Under the pieces are notes generated by a model. It ran no database searches and was not told the DNA's origin. It was given only the letters and a program-made list of their open reading frames with translations. From assembly GCA_003156495.1 (NCBI GenBank), contig PMHC01000155.1, positions 19,905 through 24,985 on the forward strand: a stretch of DNA of 5,081 nucleotides, given 5' to 3'. Shown here one piece after another: positions 1 to 5,002 of the stretch (position 1 is the first letter of the stretch; each line of letters begins with the position of its first letter). This DNA comes from Acidobacteriaceae bacterium (GTDB taxonomy: Bacteria > Acidobacteriota > Terriglobia > Terriglobales > Acidobacteriaceae). The position numbers were made by a program, and so were the translations under genes.

Positions 1-2
1 CA

Positions 3-1556
3 TCCTTCGAACGGATGAAGAAGCACTACGGGGATGCGGTGGTGCTACAGGATGCGGCTGCGCTGAAGGGTGCGGGAGCGGATGCGGAAGCGACCGGCGC
101 GGCGCTAGAGAAGGTGAAAACATTGTTGGCCTCATCGCCCGAACTGAGCAAGCAGGCAGACGATCTGCTCACCCAGTTTTCGTCCCTCCGGTCGCGCGAC
201 CACGATACATATGCCGCGATTTTGGCTGCCACGGGTGGACCAAGCGACGAGTTAATGGGACAGGTTGGAGCACTGGGCAAGGATAACAAGGCGCTGAGTG
301 ACGCCATGATCCCATTCGACAAGGCCATCTCTGCCAGTTTCCAGAAGCAGTTGGATGTTGTGGATGCCTATTCGGTGCGGAGCCAGATCACGGGACTGGT
401 TATGCTGCTATTTGTCGTGGTGATTTGTGCGGTGGCGTGGTGGATCATTCAAACTCAGGTGGTGCGGCCGCTGAGTTCTCTGGCTCTGCATCTGCAGGAC
501 ATCGCGGAAGGTGAAGGCGATCTGACGCATCGCATCGAGGTGAATGGCCGCAACGAAATCGACGAAGTCGGTATCTGGTTCAATGTGTTCATTGGCCGCA
601 TTGAGGACATAGTGCGTCAAGTGGGTGAACACGCAACCACGCTGGGCCAGGCGGCCACGGAACTAGCCGCGTCTGCGCGCGAGACCGCCGGACAAGCCGA
701 ACAGCAGCAGGAACAGGCCGGACGGATTGCGGCGACGATGGGGCAAATGTCTTCGGCCGTGCAAGAGATCAGCCATACGACGCAAAGTGCCGCGGTGGAT
801 GCGCGAAAGGCCGAGGAGAGCGCGCAAGCGGGCGGCCTGACGGTCCAGTCGACGGTTTCGACGATTGGGCAACTATTAAAAGCAAACCAGGAAACGTCAG
901 CTAAGATCGAGGAGTTGGGCCGGTCAAGCGACGCCATCGGCAAGATCGTCAATGTGATCAACGAGATTGCCGGCCAGACAAACCTACTGGCCTTGAATGC
1001 CTCGATTGAAGCGGCCCGGGCAGGCGAGCACGGACGCGGATTTGCAGTCGTGGCCGGCGAAGTGCGTCGGTTGGCCGAACGTACGAGCATTGCCACAAAA
1101 GAGATCGACGAGACGGTACGAGCCATCCAGCAAGGGACTGGAGAGGCTGTCGAAGCGATGCGCTCTAGCATGGGCCATGTACAAAGTGGCGTTACTTCCG
1201 CCAACTCTGCCGGTGAGGCTTTGACCAGCATCATCCTGGGGTCGGAGTCGGTACAGAAGATGGTGACGCAGATTGCCGCAGCGGCTACTGAGCAGTCATA
1301 TTCCACGCAATCTGTCACCGCTAACGTGAGTGAGATCGCCTCAATTATTAAGAGAACGGCAGCTAGTTCACAACAATCCGTTGAGGCTTGCCAGCAACTG
1401 GCAGTGCTGGCCAACCAGCTCAGCACCCTCGTGGGTTCGTTTAAAGTAGGGCAGGGCGAGAGCGGTGGAATCGCTAGTCACATATCAGGCACAACCATTT
1501 CCTCAGCCATTCCATCGCACGGCTTCAACCGCACGGCCTCTGTGTTTTCCTCTTAA
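3..1556 (+). CDS. Methyl-accepting chemotaxis protein, 5'-truncated by window edge
   Basis: Chemoreceptor that senses a stimulus through its N-terminal domain and controls the CheA/CheW kinase complex at the inner membrane. The reading frame is open to the left edge (S-F-E-R precede the first Met, at base 15), so the true start and first membrane helix lie outside. Counting from that Met: residues 1-120 are a helical sensor segment resembling the four-helix-bundle type; 124-146 form a transmembrane helix (ITGLVMLLFVVVICAVAWWI); about 147-200 are HAMP (VVRPLSSLALHLQDIAEGEGDL, then NEIDEVGIWFN); the rest is the coiled-coil signalling domain. Its conserved hairpin tip at 317-347 (EIAGQTNLLALNASIEAARA, GFAVVA) binds CheA/CheW. 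Gln/Glu-rich stretches near 230-275 and 420-435 are candidate methylation regions. No C-terminal NWETF-like CheR tether is visible. No che gene is adjacent, so its signal is unknown. Family certain; ligand not assignable. Confidence 0.95.
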   Translation, partial: SFERMKKHYGDAVVLQDAAALKGAGADAEATGAALEKVKTLLASSPELSKQADDLLTQFSSLRSRDHDTYAAILAATGGPSDELMGQVGALGKDNKALSDAMIPFDKAISASFQKQLDVVDAYSVRSQITGLVMLLFVVVICAVAWWIIQTQVVRPLSSLALHLQDIAEGEGDLTHRIEVNGRNEIDEVGIWFNVFIGRIEDIVRQVGEHATTLGQAATELAASARETAGQAEQQQEQAGRIAATMGQMSSAVQEISHTTQSAAVDARKAEESAQAGGLTVQSTVSTIGQLLKANQETSAKIEELGRSSDAIGKIVNVINEIAGQTNLLALNASIEAARAGEHGRGFAVVAGEVRRLAERTSIATKEIDETVRAIQQGTGEAVEAMRSSMGHVQSGVTSANSAGEALTSIILGSESVQKMVTQIAAAATEQSYSTQSVTANVSEIASIIKRTAASSQQSVEACQQLAVLANQLSTLVGSFKVGQGESGGIASHISGTTISSAIPSHGFNRTASVFSS

Positions 1557-1664
1557 CAGGCATGTCCGCGCTATAGCCTCCCCGTCCAAGGCGGCCATTT
1601 CACATTCGAGCGGGGAGTGTTCAATAGAACTATGGAAACAGCGTGCTCCACACAGCGGGGCTGA
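1557..1664. other. Short intergenic spacer after the chemoreceptor
   Basis: No gene, RNA or convincing rho-independent terminator is visible between the chemoreceptor stop and the first relaxase-like residues. The boundary between chromosome and mobile-element debris probably lies here, but I see no repeat marking it. Confidence 0.4.
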
Positions 1665-2026
1665 AACAATACCCTCGAAAGTTTTGCCTCAGACGGCCTT
1701 CGGACTGAAATCGAATGTTACCTAACTCGATCCGAAGTTGATCGACCAATGTTCGAGGCTCTCACCCGGGGTGGGGTTGCCTACGACCTCGCCACAGTGC
1801 GGACCGCATGGGTGTGGATGGAAACGAACAAAGTAAGGGGCGGTCCCTGTACGATCTGACCTTTTCTGCACCGAAGTCGGTTTCCGTTCAGGCCCTGGTC
1901 GGCGGCGATGAGCGTCTGCTTGCCACCCATGACAAAGCTGTCCGCGAAGCTCTTGAAGAGTCTGAGAGCCATGCCGCCACGCGGGTTCGCCTGAACGGCG
2001 CAAACGCGTTCCTTTTCTGTTCATGA
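1665..2026 (+). pseudogene. TrwC/TraI-type (MobF) conjugative relaxase fragment, frameshifted and truncated
   Basis: Remnant of the enzyme that nicks plasmid or ICE DNA at oriT and leads the strand into the recipient. The clearest part, 1808-2010, reads MGVDGNEQ…, then YDLTFSAPKSVSVQALVGGD, ERLLATHDKAVREALEE and AATRVR, matching the core of the TrwC relaxase domain. The preceding piece lies in another frame (about 1719-1800: YLTRSEVDRPMFEALTRGGV) and matches the …VD…FEALL.G stretch just upstream in the family. Ignoring two bases near 1803-1804 joins the two as …ATVRRMGVDGNEQ. The N-terminal catalytic tyrosines and the downstream metal-binding His motif (HTHxxxxN) are absent, as is any helicase domain; a stop at 2024-2026 ends the frame. 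Roughly 100 residues survive of a domain near 300, so it cannot be functional. It abuts a broken integrase, suggesting a decayed integrative conjugative or mobilizable element. Confidence 0.75.
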
Positions 2027-2041
2027 GCGGCGCGCCATTGA

Positions 2042-2790
2042 GGTGGCTCCTGGAGACCGGCTTCTTCTGACCGGCAGGCGATGCGCTGGCGGTACCTGGA
2101 GATCCAGCGCAATCCGATGTCACTGATCGAACTGCACGGATCGTCGAAAAGGACGCGCAAGATCGTTCTCGTCACTACGGAGCAATATCAGAAGTTGTTG
2201 CCCCTGCTCCCACAGCATTGCCGGGTCATGGTGACTCTGGCCATGTGCCTGGGGCTTCGCGTCAGCGAAATCCTCGGACTTCGGTGGGAGGACACGTGGA
2301 CCTGGAGGCGGGCTCGCTTCAGGTGCGGCGTTCGGTGGTCAACGGTCATGTGGAGGACACGAAGACGGAGGCCAGCGAGGATGAGTTGCCCTTGCATCCT
2401 GAACTGGCCGAAGTTCTTCGCGAGTGGAGAGAGGCCGAAAAGCCGGTGAATGGCTGGCTGTTCGGCAACCTCGACACGGGCAAACCCTACCATGCGGATA
2501 CGATGCGGCAACGCCACCTGAACCGGGCGGCTGCAACAATCGGTCTGCCGAAGTTGGGTTGGCACGCCTTCCGGCACACGTACCGGGCGAAATTGGCTGA
2601 ACTTGGGCTTCCGTTGGAAGTCCAGCAGAAGCTGATGCGCCATGCGTCTATCGACATGACGATGAAGTACGGGCAGAACGCTATGCTCAACTCAACCCGG
2701 CCCGCGAATGCACGGCTAGTCGAGGAACTATTAGCGGCTGGAGTGGATGCGCCCCAATTGCGCCCTCAAGATTCCCACGAAATTACGTAA
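2042..2790 (+). pseudogene. Tyrosine recombinase (phage-type integrase), N-terminally truncated and frameshifted
   Basis: Site-specific recombinase that would integrate and excise the element at a tRNA gene. The first part (Met at 2081 to Asp at 2291-2293) reads MRWRYLEIQRNPMSLIELHG…, ending LAMCLGLRVSEILGLRWED. Homology then continues one frame over from Val at 2296: VDLEAGSLQVRRSVVNGHVE…. Dropping two bases of the ACAC at 2292-2295 fuses them into a 235-residue protein ending at 2790. Numbered from Met 2081, the catalytic set is complete: Arg60 (GLRVSE), Lys94 (DTKTEAS), His161 and Arg164 (HAFRHTY), His187 (LMRHAS) and Tyr196 (MKYG). Family members usually have 350-400 residues, so the arm-binding and most of the core-binding domain are missing; the frame is closed at 2039-2041. 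A 2-base insertion is the simplest explanation; a sequencing error is possible but would not restore the N-terminus. The gene ends 13 bases before the tRNA fragment, as expected for an integrase beside its att site. Confidence 0.88.
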
Positions 2791-2798
2791 GTTGTTGA
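2786..2798 (+). repeat. Putative integrase arm-type repeat, copy 1
   Basis: CGTAAGTTGTTGA overlaps the integrase stop codon and lies 5 bases from the tRNA fragment. It matches copy 3 at 12 of 13 positions. Short repeats flanking an att core are what arm-type integrase or Xis sites look like; that role is inferred. Confidence 0.4.
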
Positions 2799-2803
2799 TT
2801 TTT

Positions 2804-2848
2804 TGGTTGCGGGGGCTGGATTTGAACCAGCGACCTTTGGGTTATGAG
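2804..2848 (-). other. 3' half of a tRNA-Met(CAT)-type gene; probable att core
   Basis: On the - strand the 45 bases read as tRNA positions 32-76: anticodon loop CTCATAA (anticodon CAT), 3' anticodon-stem strand CCCAA, variable loop AGGTC, a perfect T arm (GCTGG, TTCAAAT, CCAGC), 3' acceptor strand CCCCGCA, discriminator A and an encoded CCA. The 5' half is missing: bases right of 2848 (TGGCATAAG…) contain neither the 5' anticodon strand nor the D arm, and no CCCCGCA acceptor partner follows. It is therefore not a working tRNA gene but the duplicated 3' segment that tyrosine-recombinase islands use as attachment core. The A73 and T arm suit elongator tRNA-Met; a CAT-anticodon tRNA-Ile2 cannot be excluded. 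Confidence 0.85.
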
Positions 2849-2867
2849 TGGCATAAGTAACGTATTA

Positions 2868-2879
2868 TCAACGAGTTAC
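2868..2879 (-). repeat. Putative integrase arm-type repeat, copy 2 (inverted)
   Basis: TCAACGAGTTAC on the + strand is the inverse of copy 3 with one mismatch (reverse complement GTAACTCGTTGA against GTAAGTCGTTGA). It lies 19 bases beyond the tRNA fragment. Confidence 0.4.
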
Positions 2880-2906
2880 ATGGCGTGATCGGTAATTTCA
2901 AAGAGT

Positions 2907-2919
2907 CGTAAGTCGTTGA
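2907..2919 (+). repeat. Putative integrase arm-type repeat, copy 3
   Basis: CGTAAGTCGTTGA is a direct repeat of copy 1 (one mismatch) and an inverted repeat of copy 2. The three together give the approximate consensus GTAASTYGTTGA within 135 bases around the att core. Confidence 0.4.
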
Positions 2920-3302
2920 AAATGAATGAAAAAGAGTCCTTCGCCGTCGTTATATGGGGTTGGAGCGGGGTCAAATCTCGTGGGGTTAGCCCTCGATTGT
3001 GAGCGTTGGCTCATCGCTTTTTATTCGCTTTTCCGTTTCGGGATTTCCAACCAATGATTGTTGGACTCGTTTTCGCGTCCGGCGACGACCGGGCGTGGCA
3101 TCCCTTGCCGCAGCTTCTCTCGGACCCTGCAGCGACCGTTGGTTCTCCATCCCAACGGCCCCACCTGCCATCGCCCGGTATCCGTCAGTTACGCGAATCG
3201 CCGACCCCAACTAACCCCGGATACGGAGTTTTAAGAAATGGCAAAGAGCCTTGCAGAGCGGTCGGGAAGCCCGATGATTGGGAAGCAACTTATTAGAGCT
3301 TG
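2920..3302. other. Gene-free stretch between att remnant and mmpA operator
   Basis: No coding region here can be defended. Frames of about 70-96 codons exist on both strands, but they overlap each other, show no recognisable motif and have biased composition (Arg/Ala-rich or Pro/Ser-rich). The only structure seen is a small hairpin with a T-run near 3000-3022. A 51-codon frame with a reasonable ribosome site begins at 3238 and runs into the operators; it is described separately. The stretch may be degraded element DNA. Confidence 0.5.
3000..3022 (+). terminator. Weak hairpin followed by T-run
   Basis: TGAGC-GTTG-GCTCA (3000-3013) forms a perfect 5-bp stem with a 4-base loop, followed after four bases by TTTTT (3018-3022). 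The stem is short for a rho-independent terminator and no gene clearly ends just upstream, so this is a weak candidate. Confidence 0.2.
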
Positions 3303-3393
3303 TGACAATTTACATATTGTCATTTTATGTCTAAGAGACAATATAAAACTTGTCATTTCTGCTCCACTTGACTATATTTATCTTGTCGTCTGA
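3238..3393 (+). CDS. Doubtful 51-residue small ORF spanning the mmpA operators
   Basis: ATG at 3238 is preceded by GGAG (3225-3228, 9-base spacing). The frame encodes MAKSLAERSGSPMIGKQLIR…, then three related heptads (DNLHIVI, DNIKLVI, DYIYLVV), and stops 10 bases before the mmpA start. The heptads arise because the three operator palindromes repeat every 33 bases, exactly 11 codons. The palindromic symmetry is better explained by protein binding than by coding, and the likely mmpA promoter lies inside the frame. It could be a leader peptide if transcription starts further upstream. I recognise no family; it is listed mainly so that it is not overlooked. Confidence 0.15.
   Translation: MAKSLAERSGSPMIGKQLIRACDNLHIVILCLRDNIKLVISAPLDYIYLVV
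3303..3322. promoter_or_regulatory. Operator O1 of mmpAB
   Basis: TGACAATTTACATATTGTCA has perfect 7-bp arms (TGACAAT/ATTGTCA) around a 6-base centre. It is the best of three matching 20-bp palindromes before mmpA and is probably bound by the HTH protein MmpA. Confidence 0.6.
3336..3355. promoter_or_regulatory. Operator O2 of mmpAB
   Basis: AGACAATATAAAACTTGTCA has arms GACAA/TTGTC and starts exactly 33 bases after O1. Its right half is the probable -35 hexamer TTGTCA (3350-3355), so binding here would block RNA polymerase. Confidence 0.6.
3350..3378 (+). promoter_or_regulatory. Probable sigma70-type promoter of mmpAB
   Basis: -35 TTGTCA (3350-3355), a 17-base spacer and -10 TATATT (3373-3378); each hexamer matches consensus at 5 of 6 positions. 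Transcription would start near 3385, leaving a leader of about 19 bases with GAGG at 3392-3395. The -35 lies in O2 and the -10 in O3. Confidence 0.55.
3369..3388. promoter_or_regulatory. Operator O3 of mmpAB
   Basis: TGACTATATTTATCTTGTCG starts exactly 33 bases after O2. It is the most diverged copy (GAC…GTC core kept). It covers the -10 and probable start site and ends 15 bases before the mmpA start codon. Confidence 0.5.
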
Positions 3394-3403
3394 GGCGTGC
3401 CCC

Positions 3404-3853
3404 ATGCGTAACGAGTTCCGCAATCTCCGGTTGCAACAACTGGATCGCAGTCTGGAGTCATACCAGGCTGCGAGAAAAGTCCCGCGCCCGTCGAAGGGAT
3501 GGATACGCACGATCCGGCAGGCGCTCGGTGTCTCCTCGGGCGAACTCGCGCGCAGGCTGGGAACGAGCCGCCAACTCCCGCTGCAACTGGAAAAGGGCGA
3601 AGCGGAAGACCGCATTACGTTGAAGAGTCTGCGCGCCGTCGCCAATGCGCTCGACTGCGATCTGGTCTACGCGCTTGTCCCGCGAGCCGACAACATACAG
3701 GGGTTGATGGAAACGCGCGCGCGCGCCGAGGTCAAGAAGCATGTCCTCGGAGTCGAACACTCGATGGCGCTGGAAAACCAGGCTGTCGGCAGAATCGACG
3801 AAGCGGTGGAGGCAGAAACACGCCGCCTCGTCAGAAAGCGTGCATCCCGATGA
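3404..3853 (+). CDS. mmpA: Mobile mystery protein A: XRE-type HTH regulator, probable antitoxin/autorepressor
   Basis: A 149-residue DNA-binding protein of the mobile mystery protein A family, found beside Fic proteins on mobile elements. It opens with the family signature MRNEFRNLRLQQLDRSL, followed by a helix-turn-helix at about residues 34-90 (IRQALGVSSGELARRLGTSR, then LEKGE and SLRAVANALDCDLVYALVP) and a helical, charged C-terminus that may contact its partner. The start at 3404 is chosen because the family signature begins there, GAGG sits 8 bases upstream, and the earlier in-frame ATG at 3350 lies inside an operator and the promoter. The stop overlaps the Fic gene start (ATGA), so the two are translationally coupled. 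Three phased palindromes upstream suggest repression of its own operon. Family call is firm; the antitoxin role is inferred from operon structure and not shown by sequence alone. Confidence 0.88.
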   Translation: MRNEFRNLRLQQLDRSLESYQAARKVPRPSKGWIRTIRQALGVSSGELARRLGTSRQLPLQLEKGEAEDRITLKSLRAVANALDCDLVYALVPRADNIQGLMETRARAEVKKHVLGVEHSMALENQAVGRIDEAVEAETRRLVRKRASR

Positions 3854-4440
3854 CTCTCTTCGCAACGGGAGACGGCAATACGCCACTGTCTCCCGAAGAG
3901 CAGGACGAGCTCATCCCTGACCTGACGACAAAGGAGGAGCTAAACGAGTGGGAGCGTCAGAACATCTTTGAAGCCTACTCTTGGGCGCTCAATCCACGAA
4001 ACCTGAATCGTCAGGACCCGTTTGCGGAAGCCTATGTGAGAGAGCTGCATCGCCGCATGTTCGACCAGACATGGAAGTGGGCTGGGATTTACAGAGCTAC
4101 GGAAAAGAACATCGGCATTCCCCATCACCAGATACGCGAGGCACTGGCAGGTCTCTTGGGTGATGCACGCTATTGGGTCGAACATCAAACCTACGAGCCT
4201 GACGAACTCGCTGTACGGTTTCACCATCGCCTTGTCTGGATTCATCCATTTGCTAACGGCAATGGTCGCCACGCGCGACTCATGGCGGATGTGGTGGTGC
4301 GGAGGCAGGGCAGACCGGCATTCACATGGGGCAGTGCGGACATCGTGCAGGCCGGCGACTTCCGGCGCAGCTACATTGATGCTCTTCGCGCTGCCGACAA
4401 GAGCGACATTCAACCACTCCTGGCATTTGCCCGGTCATAG
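3850..4440 (+). CDS. mmpB: Mobile mystery protein B: Fic-domain protein, probable AMP-transferase toxin
   Basis: A 196-residue Fic-fold protein. Fic enzymes usually transfer AMP from ATP to a hydroxyl on a target protein. The N-terminus carries family features (DGNTPLSPEEQDELIP, TTKEELNEWERQNIFEA), followed by LHRRMFDQTWKWAGIYR (66-82), KNIGIP (86-91), the flap region, and the active-site loop HPFANGNGRHAR at 132-143. His132 is the expected catalytic base; Gly137, Asn138, Gly139, Arg140 and Arg143 form the phosphate-binding nest. Position 136, normally Asp or Glu for metal binding, is Asn. I recall Asn here in other mobile mystery B proteins, so it may be a family trait. No (S/T)xxxE(G/N) inhibitory motif is obvious within the protein, so control may depend on MmpA. 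ATG at 3850 overlaps the mmpA stop by 4 bases. The gene looks intact. Target and toxicity are unknown. Confidence 0.92.
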   Translation: MTLFATGDGNTPLSPEEQDELIPDLTTKEELNEWERQNIFEAYSWALNPRNLNRQDPFAEAYVRELHRRMFDQTWKWAGIYRATEKNIGIPHHQIREALAGLLGDARYWVEHQTYEPDELAVRFHHRLVWIHPFANGNGRHARLMADVVVRRQGRPAFTWGSADIVQAGDFRRSYIDALRAADKSDIQPLLAFARS

Positions 4441-4449
4441 GTGTGACCG
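4432..4449. repeat. Small inverted repeat across the mmpB stop codon
   Basis: CGGTCA/TGACCG (6-bp arms, 6-base loop) spans the TAG stop. No T-run follows, so it is a poor intrinsic terminator; it may only slow 3' degradation of the mRNA, or be chance. Confidence 0.25.
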
Positions 4450-4634
4450 CCAATGTCGCGGCAACGCTGACTTTGGGTTCCCTGTTTTGCCAACTCGGGA
4501 TGGAGATGACGCATTTCAAATGCCCCTGGAAGAGGCCGATGCAGGCTTCGGATGAGTTCACCCTGGAAAATGCTGTAAATCGGAGGCGTTGGCTCTGAAT
4601 ATGGCGTCGTCACTGGAAAAGCGTGAACGGCAGC

Positions 4635-4663
4635 TAGACGTGTAGCACGCCTCTTAATAATAT
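4635..4663 (+). promoter_or_regulatory. Probable promoter of the RHH-like antitoxin gene
   Basis: -10 TAATAT (4658-4663) lies 17 bases after a weak -35 TAGACG (4635-4640, 4 of 6). The -10 sits between the two arms of the inverted repeat at 4640-4672, so repressor binding would occlude it. Confidence 0.45.
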
Positions 4664-4672
4664 GTGCTACAC
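4640..4672. promoter_or_regulatory. Operator: perfect 9-bp inverted repeat
   Basis: GTGTAGCAC (4640-4648) and GTGCTACAC (4664-4672) are exact reverse complements separated by 15 AT-rich bases. The arm centres are 24 bases apart, a little over two helical turns, so two repressor dimers or one tetramer could bind the same face. It overlaps the promoter of the downstream gene, which encodes a likely DNA-binding antitoxin, suggesting autoregulation. Confidence 0.6.
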
Positions 4673-4690
4673 TCTCATGGAGGTTCCCCT

Positions 4691-5002
4691 ATGGCCCAGG
4701 CAATTGGATTTCAAATTCCCCGAAGCTCAAAGCGACCGAAGCTGGCAACGAGTAGTAGCCGGTACAGCGATGCACTGTCCATCGCCGGACAGCAGGGGCT
4801 GCTGAGTGGCGGACGGACACTCACTGTGCGCGGTCGGATGCCATCGCTTCTCGTCGAGCAGGCGAAGAAGAAGACCGGCATCCAATCCGACTCCAAGCTG
4901 ATCGAAGCCGCGCTAGCGAACATTGTGGCCGCGGACGAGTACGGTGACTGGCTTCTTGCCCAGCGCGGTACAGTGAGCAAGGATCTCGACCTTGAGTTCT
5001 AG
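4691..5002 (+). CDS. Small ribbon-helix-helix-like protein, probable antitoxin of a type II TA module
   Basis: A 103-residue protein. The N-terminal half (MAQAIGFQIPRSSKRPKLAT…) is basic and Ser-rich without a recognised fold. The second half looks like a ribbon-helix-helix unit: a strand (LTVRGRMP) of the type that inserts in the DNA major groove, helix A (SLLVEQAKKKTG) and helix B (SDSKLIEAALANIVA). The acidic tail (GDWLLAQRGTVSKDLDLEF) resembles antitoxin C-termini that cover a toxin. The start at 4691 is preferred over the in-frame ATG at 4664 because GGAGG (4679-4683) sits 7 bases before it, while 4664 lies inside the operator. A perfect inverted repeat and promoter precede it, and another reading frame overlaps its 3' end. 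I recognise the antitoxin style but not a named family, so the partner is not predicted from this protein alone. Confidence 0.7.
   Translation: MAQAIGFQIPRSSKRPKLATSSSRYSDALSIAGQQGLLSGGRTLTVRGRMPSLLVEQAKKKTGIQSDSKLIEAALANIVAADEYGDWLLAQRGTVSKDLDLEF

Noticed and set aside
617..1426. Long - strand open frame opposite the chemoreceptor
   Set aside because: It lies entirely within the unmistakable chemoreceptor signalling domain and its Ser/Ala/Cys-rich translation has no motif; it is a codon-bias shadow.
2023..2070. Short frame MSGAPLRWLLETGFF between the relaxase and integrase remnants
   Set aside because: Only 15 codons, with no recognisable relation to either neighbouring family; probably junction debris.
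3049..3066. Hairpin-like CCAACCAATGATTGTTGG
   Set aside because: The stem is only about five pairs, with no T-run, partner repeats or nearby gene to give it a role.
2986..3296. Overlapping 70-96 codon frames on both strands in the gap before mmpA
   Set aside because: They are mutually overlapping, biased in composition, match no family I recognise and have no convincing start context.
3350..3403. Earlier ATG for mmpA at 3350, adding 18 residues
   Set aside because: It lies inside O2 and the -35 box, upstream of the predicted transcription start, while the conserved family N-terminus and a GAGG site support 3404.
3499..3849. Upstream in-frame extension of the Fic protein to an ATG at 3499
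   Set aside because: This part overlaps mmpA in another frame and gives a low-complexity Arg-rich translation; the family N-terminus starts at 3850 with the ATGA overlap.
4450..4600. Possible insertion-sequence end (IS21-like) in the spacer after mmpB, suggested on the - strand by similar blocks CAGGGTGAACTCA and CAGGGAACCCAAA and a possible terminus near TGTCGCGGCAACG
   Set aside because: The similarity is from memory and short, no matching opposite end or target duplication is visible, and no transposase fragment is present. A search of this stretch against an IS database would decide it.
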